DNA from: Flavobacterium anhuiense
Lineage (GTDB): Bacteria > Bacteroidota > Bacteroidia > Flavobacteriales > Flavobacteriaceae
Assembly (NCBI RefSeq): GCF_900101855.1
Contig: NZ_FMVC01000001.1
Span: forward strand, 858,721 to 922,720
Length of the DNA stretch: 64,000 nt
Reading direction: 5' to 3'
The position numbers and the translations under genes are program-made. The notes beneath the pieces were generated by a model. The model did not search any database, was not told the origin of the DNA, and saw only the letters and a list, made by a program, of their open reading frames with translations. Below, piece by piece: positions 33,944 through 45,155 of this stretch; positions within the stretch are counted from its first letter, which is position 1; every line of letters begins with the position of its first letter.

Positions 33944-34750
33944 ATGAAAGATAAGAGGATATTATACGTATCATCTGAAGTCGTGCCTTATTTGGCTGAA
34001 AATGAGGTTTCTTTAATGTCTTATGACGTTCCGAAAATGATTAATGACCAAGGCGGTCAGATAAGAATTTTCATGCCAAGATATGGGAATATCAATGAGA
34101 GAAGACACCAATTGCATGAAGTGATTAGACTTTCAGGGATGAATTTGGTAGTGAATGACTTAGACATGCCATTGATTATTAAAGTAGCATCGATTCCAAA
34201 AGAAAGAATCCAGGTCTATTTTATTGATAATGATGAATATTTCAAACGCAAAGCTACTTTTACTGACGAAGAAGGTGCTTTGTACCCTGATAATGACGAA
34301 AGAGCTATTTTCTTTGCAAAAGGTGTTGTAGAGACGGTTAAAAAATTGAACTGGGTTCCAGATATTATACATGTTCATGGCTGGCTAGCAGCAATGCTGC
34401 CAATTTATATGAAGCATTATTATAAACATGAAGCATTGTTTTCTGAAACTAAAATCATCACTTCTGTTTACGGACAATCGTTTGATGAAAATTTAGATTT
34501 AGAAATGATCAATAAAGTTAAATTTGACGGTGTTCCTCATGAAGCTGTATCAGATTTAGAAACTCCAAATTACGAGAATGTTTTAAAAGCTAGCATCTTA
34601 CATTCTGACGGTGTAATTATTGCATCAGAAAATGTTTCTCCAAGTTTAACAAAATTTATAGAATCTTCAGGAAAACCTTTTTTACCTTTCGCCGGGAAAG
34701 ATGGATTTGCTGACGCTTATACAAATTTCTACAGAACATTTGGACTTTAA
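33944..34750 (+). CDS. Glycogen/starch synthase-like half protein (GT5 N-lobe)
   Basis: 268 residues matching only the N-terminal Rossmann lobe of GT5 glycogen/starch synthases (RILYVSSEVVPYLAENEVSL, GQIRIFMPRYGNINERR, VNDLDMPLII, NWVPDIIHVHGWLAAMLPIY). Full-length synthases have about 470 residues and a second lobe that binds the nucleotide; it is absent. The K-x-G-G motif near the N-terminus, which contacts ADP-glucose, is replaced by AENEVSLMS. It is thus unlikely to make glycogen alone and may be a non-catalytic regulator or binding protein. It lies divergent from panC and 21 bp before a DUF4270 lipoprotein, which suggests an envelope-linked role. Confidence 0.8.
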   Translation: MKDKRILYVSSEVVPYLAENEVSLMSYDVPKMINDQGGQIRIFMPRYGNINERRHQLHEVIRLSGMNLVVNDLDMPLIIKVASIPKERIQVYFIDNDEYFKRKATFTDEEGALYPDNDERAIFFAKGVVETVKKLNWVPDIIHVHGWLAAMLPIYMKHYYKHEALFSETKIITSVYGQSFDENLDLEMINKVKFDGVPHEAVSDLETPNYENVLKASILHSDGVIIASENVSPSLTKFIESSGKPFLPFAGKDGFADAYTNFYRTFGL

Positions 34751-34771
34751 ATTTTAATTTTATTATTAGAC

Positions 34772-36403
34772 ATGTATAAAACTTCTTTTTTTAAGAAATC
34801 TCTTTTGGCTGTAATGGCTGTTTTTCTATATTCTTGCGACAAAGATTTTAATGCGATTGGTGATGGTTTGGTTGGAGATGATCACTTTGGACTTGAATCC
34901 GAAAAATATGATGTTTTAGCTTTTAATCAAGAAGTTACTCCTATTCAGTCGAATAGTATGACGCCAAATGCTCTTGGTATTTTTGATAATCCACTTTTTG
35001 GAACTACAACTGCTAATTTCGTAACCCAGGTTGGTCTTGTTTCTTATTCTCCAACAATTGGAGAGTCTCCTGTAATTGAAAGTGCTGTACTTGAAATTCC
35101 GTATTACAGTCATGTAACGGCTACAGATAACGAAGGGAATAGTACATATGAACTAGATTCTATTTATGGAGATAAAAATGGAAAGTTGAAGTTAAGCGTT
35201 TACGAGTCTGGAATCCAGATGAGAACTAGTTACTTCAGTGGAGGCAGTCAATTGCCGCAGTTTTATTATACAGATCAAAATGCTGAATTTAATAATAAAA
35301 AAGTAGGAGCAAGATTAAACGATGGAGATATCTTGCAAAATGATGAGTTCTTTTTTGATGCAAAAGAAATTGTTATAAAAACAATTGATCCTGATACTAA
35401 AAAAGAAACAACTGAAAGGAAAAAACCTCAAATGACGCTACAGCTTAATAAGGATTTTTTCCAAAGTAAGATATTAAACGCGGCTACCACGAAACTTTCT
35501 GCAGAGGATGTTTTTCAGGAGTATTTTAGAGGTTTGTATTTTAATGTTGAAAGATCTGGATCAAATCCTGCTAATATGGCCTTGATGAATTTTAGCGAAG
35601 GTAAAGTTACAATTAAATACAAAGCAAAAACAGAGTCTACAACAGACGATGCCAATGCTACAGAAGAAAAGACAATTGTTTTGAATTTAAAGGGCCTTTC
35701 GTCAGCGACCAGTAGTACGGCCAATTTTCTTGAAGATGTCCGAAATCCAGATTTTGCGAGCGCTATAACTACAAATGTAAACAAAACAGAAGGGGATGAA
35801 AAGCTTTATTTAAAAGGAGGTCAAGGATCTTTGGCTGTTGTAAGGCTTTTTAATCCGACGGATGTATTGAGTTATAATTCTAAAGGTGAGCCAGTAAGTG
35901 GGGCAAATGGAGTTCCTGATCAATTAGATGAGCTTAGAAGCAACTCTGCTGTTAAGTATTGGAAGGTTAATGAGGCTAATTTGGTTTTTTATATTGATGC
36001 TGATAAAATGGCCGGTACAGAGGAGCCAAATAGAGTGTATCTGTATGATTTGACAAATAATGCTATTTTGGCAGACTATTCTACAGATGCAGTATCTGCA
36101 TATGGAGGGCTAATTAGTCTAGGTTCTGATAAAAGAGGTAAAAGTTATAAAATTAGAATTACAAGCCATATTCGTAACTTGATTAAAGATGCGACGGCTA
36201 AAAATGTTGATTTAGGACTGGTGGTTTCCCAAAGCCCGACAACAATTGCGTTTAATGCGTTGAAGAATAAAAATGATATCATGGCGGCAGTGCCAAGAAC
36301 ATCACTTCTAAATCCTTTGGGTACAATTTTATATGGAGGAAAAGCATCTATTCCAGAAGATAAAAGATTGAAACTTGAAGTATACTATACGAAACCAAAT
36401 TAA
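34772..36403 (+). CDS. DUF4270 lipoprotein
   Basis: 543 residues. A lipoprotein signal (KKSLLAVMAVFLYSC, lipid Cys about residue 22) is followed by DKDFNAIG. The mature protein fits DUF4270: FNQEVTPIQSNSMTPNALGI, then FDNPLFGTTTANFVTQV near residues 70-90, and ESAVLEIPYY with beta-sandwich strands. The family occurs in Bacteroidota, probably at the outer membrane; its function is unknown. It is placed 21 bp after the half glycosyltransferase and 9 bp before glmS, so three genes form one run. Confidence 0.85.
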   Translation: MYKTSFFKKSLLAVMAVFLYSCDKDFNAIGDGLVGDDHFGLESEKYDVLAFNQEVTPIQSNSMTPNALGIFDNPLFGTTTANFVTQVGLVSYSPTIGESPVIESAVLEIPYYSHVTATDNEGNSTYELDSIYGDKNGKLKLSVYESGIQMRTSYFSGGSQLPQFYYTDQNAEFNNKKVGARLNDGDILQNDEFFFDAKEIVIKTIDPDTKKETTERKKPQMTLQLNKDFFQSKILNAATTKLSAEDVFQEYFRGLYFNVERSGSNPANMALMNFSEGKVTIKYKAKTESTTDDANATEEKTIVLNLKGLSSATSSTANFLEDVRNPDFASAITTNVNKTEGDEKLYLKGGQGSLAVVRLFNPTDVLSYNSKGEPVSGANGVPDQLDELRSNSAVKYWKVNEANLVFYIDADKMAGTEEPNRVYLYDLTNNAILADYSTDAVSAYGGLISLGSDKRGKSYKIRITSHIRNLIKDATAKNVDLGLVVSQSPTTIAFNALKNKNDIMAAVPRTSLLNPLGTILYGGKASIPEDKRLKLEVYYTKPN

Positions 36404-36412
36404 TAAATATAT

Positions 36413-38263
36413 ATGTGTGGAATTGTTGGATATATCGGTCATAGAGACGCATATCCAATTGTAATTAAGGGCTTGAAGCGTCTTGAGTACAGAGGATATG
36501 ACAGTGCCGGTGTTATGCTATATGACGAAGAGTCGGGCATTAAAGTTTGCAAAACAAAAGGAAAGGTTTCCGATCTTGAAGCTAAAGCCAATGAAGGTTT
36601 TACAACAAACGGAACTATTGGAATTGGACACACGCGTTGGGCAACTCACGGGGTTCCTAATGATGTGAATTCTCATCCCCATCTTTCTAATTCTGGAGAT
36701 TTGGCAATCATCCATAATGGAATTATTGAGAATTATGCACCTTTGAAAGAGGAGCTTATCAAAAGAGGTTATACTTTTAAATCGGATACGGATACTGAAG
36801 TTTTAGTTAATTTAATAGAAGAGGTTCAAAAGAAAGAAAATATTAAATTAGGTAAAGCGGTTCAGATTGCATTAAACCAAGTTGTTGGTGCGTATGCAAT
36901 TGCTGTTTTTGATAAAAAGAATCCAAACGAACTTGTAGCGGCAAGATTAGGAAGTCCGTTGGCAATTGGAGTTGGAGAAGGAGAATATTTTGTTGCTTCT
37001 GATGCTTCACCATTTATTGAATATACTTCTAATGCAGTTTATTTAGAAGATGGCGAAATGGCTAATATCAGATTGCATAAGCCAATTAAAATCAGAAAAA
37101 TCCAAGATGACTCTTTAGTAGATCCGTATATTCAAGAACTTCAAATGAACTTGGAGCAGATTGAAAAAGGCGGATATGATCATTTCATGCTTAAAGAAAT
37201 CTACGAGCAGCCAAGTGTAATTAAAGATACTTACAGAGGAAGACTGCATGCAAATGAGGGAATTGTTCAGATGGCTGGGGTTGAAGATAATCTGGAGAAA
37301 TTCTTAAATGCAAAACGTATTCTAATCGTAGCGTGCGGAACTTCATGGCATGCAGGTTTAGTGGCAGAATATATCTTTGAGGAATTTACACGTATTCCTG
37401 TAGAGGTTGAATATGCTTCTGAGTTTAGATACAGAAATCCAATTATCAATAAAGATGACGTAGTTATTGCAATTTCACAATCTGGTGAAACTGCAGATAC
37501 TATGGCTGCTATTAAATTAGCTAAAGAAAACGGAGCTTTTGTGTTTGGAGTTTGCAACGTAGTGGGTTCTTCTATTTCTAGAGAAAGTCATGCTGGTGCT
37601 TATACACACGCAGGACCAGAAATTGGAGTGGCTTCTACAAAAGCATTTACTACTCAGATTACAGTTCTAACGATGATTGCTTTACGTTTAGGAAAAGCAA
37701 AAGGAACGTTGTCAAATACTGATTTCCATACGTATCTTCAAGAATTGGAAATCATTCCAGATAAAGTTTCTGAAGCGCTAGAAACAAATGATAAGGCGAA
37801 AGAAATTGCTGCTGCCTTTAAAGATTCGCCAAACTGCCTTTATTTAGGTAGGGGATATAATTTTCCTGTAGCTTTAGAAGGTGCCTTGAAATTAAAAGAG
37901 ATTTCATATATTCATGCAGAAGGTTATCCGGCTGCCGAAATGAAACACGGTCCGATTGCTTTAATTGATGAGTTTATGCCTGTTATTGTTATTGCTCCAA
38001 AGCAAGGGCATTACGATAAAATTGTAAGTAATATTCAGGAGATCAAATCAAGAAGCGGTAAAATTATTGCTGTAGTTACAAAAGGAGATATTCAAGTTCG
38101 CGAATTGGCAGATTATGTAATTGAAATTCCAGAAACTTCAGATGCATTATCGCCATTGGTTACAACAATTCCGTTGCAACTACTTTCTTATTACATAGCT
38201 GTTATGAGAGGTTGTAATGTTGACCAGCCTCGTAACTTAGCGAAGTCGGTTACAGTAGAATAG
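36413..38263 (+). CDS. glmS: Glucosamine-6-phosphate synthase
   Basis: 616 residues. It makes glucosamine-6-phosphate from fructose-6-phosphate and glutamine, the first step to UDP-GlcNAc for peptidoglycan and envelope glycans. The N-terminal glutaminase has the catalytic Cys at residue 2 (MCGIVGYIGHRDAYPIVI). Two SIS isomerase domains follow (SQSGETADT about 360; YPAAEMKHGPIALI about 505). The C-terminus is NLAKSVTVE, as in the family. It begins 9 bp after the DUF4270 gene, and a hairpin terminator follows. Confidence 0.98.
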   Translation: MCGIVGYIGHRDAYPIVIKGLKRLEYRGYDSAGVMLYDEESGIKVCKTKGKVSDLEAKANEGFTTNGTIGIGHTRWATHGVPNDVNSHPHLSNSGDLAIIHNGIIENYAPLKEELIKRGYTFKSDTDTEVLVNLIEEVQKKENIKLGKAVQIALNQVVGAYAIAVFDKKNPNELVAARLGSPLAIGVGEGEYFVASDASPFIEYTSNAVYLEDGEMANIRLHKPIKIRKIQDDSLVDPYIQELQMNLEQIEKGGYDHFMLKEIYEQPSVIKDTYRGRLHANEGIVQMAGVEDNLEKFLNAKRILIVACGTSWHAGLVAEYIFEEFTRIPVEVEYASEFRYRNPIINKDDVVIAISQSGETADTMAAIKLAKENGAFVFGVCNVVGSSISRESHAGAYTHAGPEIGVASTKAFTTQITVLTMIALRLGKAKGTLSNTDFHTYLQELEIIPDKVSEALETNDKAKEIAAAFKDSPNCLYLGRGYNFPVALEGALKLKEISYIHAEGYPAAEMKHGPIALIDEFMPVIVIAPKQGHYDKIVSNIQEIKSRSGKIIAVVTKGDIQVRELADYVIEIPETSDALSPLVTTIPLQLLSYYIAVMRGCNVDQPRNLAKSVTVE

Positions 38264-38574
38264 ATTCTATTTTAAAATATTAAATATGTTAAAAAAGCGA
38301 GATTTAAGTCTCGCTTTTTTTTATTGTCAAAAATTTTTTTGAAGACATGTATTTTTGTGAATTTTTCAGTTTTTTTGATAAAAATTTATATGTATGCATA
38401 GTAAACTGATTTTTCTGTAGGTTTTATTTGTTTTTATTTTAATAAAATGAATTAGTGAATAGTTAAAATATTATGCAAAAGTGTGATAAATATCAATTTT
38501 ATTTAACATATTTTTATATATATTAAAATATTTATGTATTTTGGCTATATATACTAACAATAAAACTAACCCTA
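38264..38574. other. AT-rich leader region of TonB receptor
   Basis: 311 bp. Begins with the glmS terminator (38291-38320), then very AT-rich DNA with repeated 'atattttt/tatata' runs up to the receptor start. It must carry the receptor promoter, but I see no exact TTG/TAnnTTTG pair. Confidence 0.4.
38291..38322 (+). terminator. glmS terminator
   Basis: 12-bp stem (AAAAAAGCGAGA at 38291-38302, complement 38309-38320) followed by a T tract. Confidence 0.85.
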
Positions 38575-41364
38575 ATGAGAGTCTATTTGCTAATTATGTT
38601 GTTATTCAGCGGAGTATCTTTTGCGCAGAATACAATCACAGGTTCGGTTACTGATAGTAACAAGCAATCTATTCCTGGTGCCAATGTTGTTGTGGTCGGT
38701 GATAATAGTGGCGCGTCCACTGATTTCGACGGGACATTTAAATTGACAACAAATACCAAACTCCCTTTTTCTGTTAAAGTTTCAGCTATCGGGTTTGAGT
38801 CAAAAACGATTAATGTGACAGCGGCAAATCAAAAATTGATTGTGGTGCTTAAAGATGAAGAAACGAAATTGGATGAAATCGTGGTTTCTGCTTCAAGGAC
38901 GCCAGAAAGGGTAATTGAATCTCCTGTTACAATTGAGCGTATGGGACTTCAGGAAATAAAAAATACAACAGCTCCAACTTTTTATGATGGTTTAGAGAAT
39001 TTGAAAGAGGTAAACTTTAATACAAGTAGTATTTCTTTTAAATCTATAAATACTCGTGGTTTTGCTACAGTGGCCAATACCCGTTTCATGCAGTTGGTAG
39101 ATGGAATGGATAACTCGTCTCCGGCATTGAACTTCGTTTTAGGAAATCTTATTGGAGTGTCAGATATTGACGTTGCTAGTGTGGAGCTTTTACCTGGTGC
39201 GTCTTCAGCCCTTTATGGTGCAAATGCTTTCAATGGAATCATGTTTATGACAAGTAAAAGCCCTTTTACAAATGAAGGAATAAGTGTTTACTACAAATAT
39301 GGACAAACAAGCCAAGATGCTGCAGGAACAAATGATTATAATGATTTTGGAATTAGAGCGGCAAAAGCTTTTACGAAACATTTTGCAATGAAAGCTAATT
39401 TCACTTACATGGAAGCTTCTGAGTGGATTGCAAATGACACTAGAAGTATGACAGGAGGTTCTGTTGGACATGCAATGAATCAGAATTATGACGGTTTGAA
39501 TATTTATGGTGACGAGGTGACTACTTTTATTCCAAATGTAGGCCAGGTTAGTAGGACAGGATATCGTGAGCAAGACTTAACCGACAATAAGGTTCAAAGT
39601 ATGAAAGCTGATTTTAGCGCTCATATTAAGCCTTGGGCAGATGATACAGAATTTATACTTCAATATAAAATTGGTACTGGAAGTACAATTTATCAAGGAG
39701 CAAATAGATATGCTTTGAAAGATTTCTTAATGCAGCAAGGAAAGTTTGAAGTAAAAGGAAAAAACTTTTTTGGTAGAATATATTTTACAAGCGAAGATGC
39801 TGGAAATTCTTATGATATGAGATTTGCGGCTTGGAATGTTAACCGTGCAGCAAAATCAGATCAAGAATGGTTTACAAATTATGCTACAGCGTATCAGTAT
39901 GCAGGTGCAGTTATGGGAACCAATGCAAACGAGTCTGCTCAGATTGCAAGAAACTTTGCTGATTATAATGTTTTGCCTGCGCAAATATCATTTATTCCAA
40001 AGCCAACAGGTTCTCCAAGATTCGAGCCAGGCAGTGCGCAGTTTAATAGTGCTTTGTCAACTGTAATACAAAATCCAGATTTAACACAGGGAGCTAAGTT
40101 TATTGATCATTCAAAATTATATCACTCAGATGTGAATTATAATTTTAGAGATATCATTAAATGGGCTGAAGTTCAAGTCGGAGGTTCGTGGAGAAAATAT
40201 GTAATGGATTCTGAAGGGACTATTTTTACAGATTATGATGGTCCGATCGAATATAAAGAATATGGAGCTTATGCTCAATTGCAGAAAAAATTCTTAGATG
40301 ACAGATTGAAGTTTACAGGATCTTTACGTTATGATAAGAGTCAGAATTTTGATGGAAATATTTCGCCAAGAATTTCATTTGTGTATTCTGCTGGAGCATC
40401 AAAAAATCATAACTTCAGATTGTCTTATCAAACAGGTTTTCGTAACCCAACTACACAAGATCAATATATTGGTTTAGATTTAGGGCCATTTGCGTTAATC
40501 GGTTCGGCTCCAGAGAACTTAGACCGTTTTCAGGAAACAGTAAATGTAAGTGCGGCAGGACAAGCGGCAGGACAGCCAGCAACGATTGGAATGTCAGGGC
40601 AAAATGCTTATCATAATGCTTATACAGTAGCTTCTGTTCAAGCTTTTGCAGCATCTGCTAATCCTGGAGATCTTCAAGTAGCAGATATTGGTTTGGTAAA
40701 GCCAGAACAAGTTCAAGCTTTTGAAGCTGGATATCGTACAGTGGTTCAGAATGACTTGTCTGTAGATTTGAATGCTTACTATAATATTTATAATGATTTC
40801 ATGAATACGGCTAGAGTTATTTCTCCTTATTATGGAACCGTAGGGACAGATCCAGCAAATCCTGCTGTACAGCAAACTTATCAAGCACTTGCTTTTGGTG
40901 ATAGAAGAGTGTATCAGGTTTATACCAATACAACTGCTCGAATTTCTTCTTTTGGTTTTGGTGCTGGATTGTCTAAAAAAGTGTATAAAGATTTTGAAGT
41001 AGGTGTGAATTATAATTATGCTCAGTTTGACTTCAATCAGGCAGATGATCCAGATTTCGTTGCTGGGTTCAATACTCCAAAACATAGAATCAAAGCTTCT
41101 TTAGGAAATGCAAAAGTGATTAAAAATTTAGGTTTCAATGTTAATGTGAGATGGAATTCTGAGTACTTATGGGAGTCTTCTTTTGGAGATGGTATGATTC
41201 CTGAAAATACAGTTTTGGATGCTCAAGTGAATTATGCTATTCCAAAATGGAAATCAGTTATTAAGGTTGGAGCAACAAATCTTTTCGGGTCAGATTATCT
41301 TCAGGTTATTGGAGCAGGTATGATTGGTCAAATGTGGTTTGCTTCATGGACAATTAATCCGTAA
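38575..41364 (+). CDS. TonB-dependent outer-membrane receptor
   Basis: 929 residues. Signal peptide (MRVYLLIMLLFSGVSFAQ). A carboxypeptidase-regulatory-like beta domain (about residues 20-105: TGSVTDSNKQSIPGANVVVV) is common in Bacteroidota receptors. TonB box is LDEIVVSAS near residue 101. A plug domain (about 110-225) includes INTRGFATVANTRFMQ and LLPGASSALYGANAFNGI, followed by the 22-strand barrel ending in aromatic MWFASWTINP. The substrate is unknown. No SusD is adjacent. The 86-bp-distant gene encodes a GDSL-type lipoprotein on the same strand, so the pair may act together on a lipid-like substrate. Confidence 0.94.
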   Translation: MRVYLLIMLLFSGVSFAQNTITGSVTDSNKQSIPGANVVVVGDNSGASTDFDGTFKLTTNTKLPFSVKVSAIGFESKTINVTAANQKLIVVLKDEETKLDEIVVSASRTPERVIESPVTIERMGLQEIKNTTAPTFYDGLENLKEVNFNTSSISFKSINTRGFATVANTRFMQLVDGMDNSSPALNFVLGNLIGVSDIDVASVELLPGASSALYGANAFNGIMFMTSKSPFTNEGISVYYKYGQTSQDAAGTNDYNDFGIRAAKAFTKHFAMKANFTYMEASEWIANDTRSMTGGSVGHAMNQNYDGLNIYGDEVTTFIPNVGQVSRTGYREQDLTDNKVQSMKADFSAHIKPWADDTEFILQYKIGTGSTIYQGANRYALKDFLMQQGKFEVKGKNFFGRIYFTSEDAGNSYDMRFAAWNVNRAAKSDQEWFTNYATAYQYAGAVMGTNANESAQIARNFADYNVLPAQISFIPKPTGSPRFEPGSAQFNSALSTVIQNPDLTQGAKFIDHSKLYHSDVNYNFRDIIKWAEVQVGGSWRKYVMDSEGTIFTDYDGPIEYKEYGAYAQLQKKFLDDRLKFTGSLRYDKSQNFDGNISPRISFVYSAGASKNHNFRLSYQTGFRNPTTQDQYIGLDLGPFALIGSAPENLDRFQETVNVSAAGQAAGQPATIGMSGQNAYHNAYTVASVQAFAASANPGDLQVADIGLVKPEQVQAFEAGYRTVVQNDLSVDLNAYYNIYNDFMNTARVISPYYGTVGTDPANPAVQQTYQALAFGDRRVYQVYTNTTARISSFGFGAGLSKKVYKDFEVGVNYNYAQFDFNQADDPDFVAGFNTPKHRIKASLGNAKVIKNLGFNVNVRWNSEYLWESSFGDGMIPENTVLDAQVNYAIPKWKSVIKVGATNLFGSDYLQVIGAGMIGQMWFASWTINP

Positions 41365-41449
41365 TAGTAATTATTTATGTGAATTTGGAATAGTTTCTTC
41401 TTTGGAACTATTTGAAAAATGAAGAGGTAATAATTTAAAAAGTACTAAC

Positions 41450-43021
41450 ATGAAAAAAAATATAAAAATGCTGTTGCTGGTTTCATTAACCTTTATGGCA
41501 GCTTGTAACAATGATGATAATAATGCTCCAGAAGAAGTTCCTGTAACTCCTGGATCTGCGGTTTTTACAAAGTATGTAGCGCTTGGAGATTCTTTTGCGG
41601 CAGGTTATAGCGATAATGCTTTGTTTAAGAAAGGGCAGGAGAATTCATATCCGAATATTTTGGCGCAGCAATTTGTAGCTACAGGCGGCGGAGCTTTTAC
41701 GCAGCCGCTAATGAATGATAATATTGGAGGCTTACTTTTGGGGGGAAATGTAATAGCGGGAACTCGTTTGTACTTTGATGGGCCAACCCAAACTCCTGTA
41801 AATGTAGTAGGGAAGCCAACTACAGAAGTTACGGCTCATCTTACAGGAGCATTTAATAATTTAGGTGTTCCTGGTGCCAAAAGTTATCATTTGTTAGCGG
41901 CAGGCTACGGTAACGTTGCTGGTGTAGCAGCAGGTTTGGCAAATCCATATTATGCAAGGTTTTCGAGTACAGGTACTGCTACAGTTTTAGGTGATGCTGT
42001 CGCACAAGATCCAACTTTCTTTTCTTTATTTATTGGTGGTAATGATGTTTTGGGATATGCAACGTCTGGTGGAACTGGAAAAGATCAGACAGGAAATCCG
42101 AATCCTGCCACTTATGGGGCAAGTGATATTACAGATCCAGCAGTTTTTGCTAATGTATATACTAATTTGGCAACTGCTTTAACAGCAAAAGGAGCAAAAG
42201 GTGTTGTTGCAAATCTGCCATATATTACTACTTTGCCTCACTTTACGACAGTTCCTTACAATCCGCTTACAGCCAAAGTGATAGGGAAAAATAATGAAGC
42301 TGTGGGTGTGGCTACAATAAAAGCTCTTAATGCACAATTGTATGGGCCATTAAAACAAGCGTTGACGGCTTTTAATGCTGGAGATAGAATTAATTTGCTT
42401 TCTGAAACTGGCGCAAGCCCTTTATTGATAAAAGATGAAACCCTGACAAATTTGTCTGCGCAATTAACTGCGGCATTTACTCCAACACTAGGAGCGCAGA
42501 ATGCAGCTTTTTATGGAGCTGTTTTTGGGCAAGCTAGACAAGCTAAAGCAACTGATTTGGTGGTGTTGACTACAAGAGCAGATATTGGTACTGCGCCGAC
42601 AGCCGCCAATTCTGGAATTGGTATTGCACCTCCAGCTCCGTTAAATGCATTTGGAATATCTTATCCTTTGCAGGATAAGCATGTGTTAATTCCAATGGAA
42701 ATTGCAGAGATTAAAAAAGCGACAGATGCATATAATGTGACAATTGAAACTGTTGCGAAAGAAAAAGGTCTTGCATTTGTAGATACAAGAGCAACTATGT
42801 CACAATTGGCTAATGGAGGAATTAGATTTGGAAATTTCACAATGAGTTCTTCTTTTGCAACTGGTGGAGCTTTTTCTCTAGATGGTGTTCATCCAAGCGC
42901 AAGAGGTTATGGGTTAATTGCAAATATCTTTATTGATGCAATAAATGAAAAGTATGGTTCAACGCTTCGTCATGTTGATTTGGCACAATACCCAATTCAA
43001 TATCCAGCAACGCTTCCATAA
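41450..43021 (+). CDS. SGNH/GDSL-family lipoprotein
   Basis: 523 residues. Lipoprotein signal (MLLLVSLTFMAAC, lipid Cys about residue 19) followed by acidic NNDDNN, as in surface-exposed lipoproteins of Bacteroidota. SGNH hydrolase blocks: block I KYVALGDSFAAGYSDN (Ser about residue 49), block III LFIGGNDVLGYATSG (about residues 193-207), block V LDGVHPSARGYG (Asp and His about residues 476-480). This is probably a surface esterase or lipase. It is 85 bp after the TonB receptor, probably one transcript. Followed by a hairpin terminator. Confidence 0.9.
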   Translation: MKKNIKMLLLVSLTFMAACNNDDNNAPEEVPVTPGSAVFTKYVALGDSFAAGYSDNALFKKGQENSYPNILAQQFVATGGGAFTQPLMNDNIGGLLLGGNVIAGTRLYFDGPTQTPVNVVGKPTTEVTAHLTGAFNNLGVPGAKSYHLLAAGYGNVAGVAAGLANPYYARFSSTGTATVLGDAVAQDPTFFSLFIGGNDVLGYATSGGTGKDQTGNPNPATYGASDITDPAVFANVYTNLATALTAKGAKGVVANLPYITTLPHFTTVPYNPLTAKVIGKNNEAVGVATIKALNAQLYGPLKQALTAFNAGDRINLLSETGASPLLIKDETLTNLSAQLTAAFTPTLGAQNAAFYGAVFGQARQAKATDLVVLTTRADIGTAPTAANSGIGIAPPAPLNAFGISYPLQDKHVLIPMEIAEIKKATDAYNVTIETVAKEKGLAFVDTRATMSQLANGGIRFGNFTMSSSFATGGAFSLDGVHPSARGYGLIANIFIDAINEKYGSTLRHVDLAQYPIQYPATLP

Positions 43022-43044
43022 AAAAAAAACATTTTTTTAGTTTT

Positions 43045-43080
43045 AAAAACCGCTCATTTTTAAGAATGCAGCGGTTTTTT
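43045..43080 (+). terminator. Terminator of receptor-lipoprotein unit
   Basis: Stem AAAAACCGCT-CATT (43045-43058) with AATG-C-AGCGGTTTTT, one bulged base, followed by a T tract. Confidence 0.8.
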
Positions 43081-43168
43081 CTTTTATTAAAAAAAATGCC
43101 GTTTTAGTTATTTTTTAAGCAAGTTTTATGAATCAAACAAAATCATGCTATTTTTTATGAAAAAAAAA

Positions 43169-43198
43169 TTGATTTTATATTTTAAAAAATTATCTTTG
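43169..43198 (+). promoter_or_regulatory. atpD promoter
   Basis: TTG at 43169-43171, a 19-bp spacer, then TATCTTTG at 43191-43198. This is an exact match to the Bacteroidota -33/-7 promoter pattern. The start codon of atpD is 62 bp further. Confidence 0.65.
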
Positions 43199-43256
43199 CG
43201 CTCTGAAAAAAGAGGTATTTTCGATAAACCTAAATAGCTATTTAATAAATACATAA

Positions 43257-44771
<1,515 letters not shown>

Positions 44772-44777
44772 TAATTT

Positions 44778-44850
44778 GGTTGTCAGTTGTGAGTTGTAAG
44801 TTGTTAGAAAGCAACCATCAACCATCACCATCAACTATTAACTAAAAAAA
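44778..44850. repeat. 'cagttgtgagttg' repeat between atpD and atpC
   Basis: Low-complexity direct and inverted words ('gttgtcagttgtgagttg', 'caaccatcaaccatcacc') fill the gap between two genes that are normally close together. An insertion of a dispersed repeat is likely. Confidence 0.5.
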
Positions 44851-44853
44851 GAC

Positions 44854-45135
44854 ATGATTTTAGAAATAGTATCACCAGAAGCGAAATTATTTTCAGGAGA
44901 GGTAACATCAGTTAGCTTACCGGGAGTTAATGGAAGCTTTCAGATTTTAAATCATCACGCCCCAATTGTTTCAATCTTAGAAGAGGGAACAATTAAAATT
45001 GCAGCTCCAAGCTTCAGTTTTTCTAAAGAGGCTGCTGATAAGTTTACGAGAGTCAATGACCAAACTTATACTTTAGGAATTAAGTCAGGAACAATCGAAA
45101 TGAAAAACAATAAGATAATTGTATTAGTTGATTAA
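44854..45135 (+). CDS. atpC: ATP synthase F1 epsilon subunit, short
   Basis: 93 residues. It contains only the N-terminal beta-sandwich of epsilon (VSPEAKLFSGEVTSVSLPGV, LNHHAPIVSILEEG, IKSGTIEMKNNKIIVLVD). The C-terminal two-helix domain, which in E. coli (139 residues) inhibits the enzyme and binds ATP, is absent. This short form is common in Bacteroidota by memory. It lies 82 bp after atpD, a repeat between them, and a hairpin terminator follows the gene. Function in coupling F1 to Fo through the c-ring is kept; inhibition by the C-terminal helices is lost. Confidence 0.95.
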   Translation: MILEIVSPEAKLFSGEVTSVSLPGVNGSFQILNHHAPIVSILEEGTIKIAAPSFSFSKEAADKFTRVNDQTYTLGIKSGTIEMKNNKIIVLVD

Positions 45136-45155
45136 TACAATTTCAAAATAAGCTG

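Noticed and set aside
40594..41085. 163-codon antisense frame in the TonB receptor
   Set aside because: Complement of the barrel region; Ile/Ser/Cys-rich without coding features.
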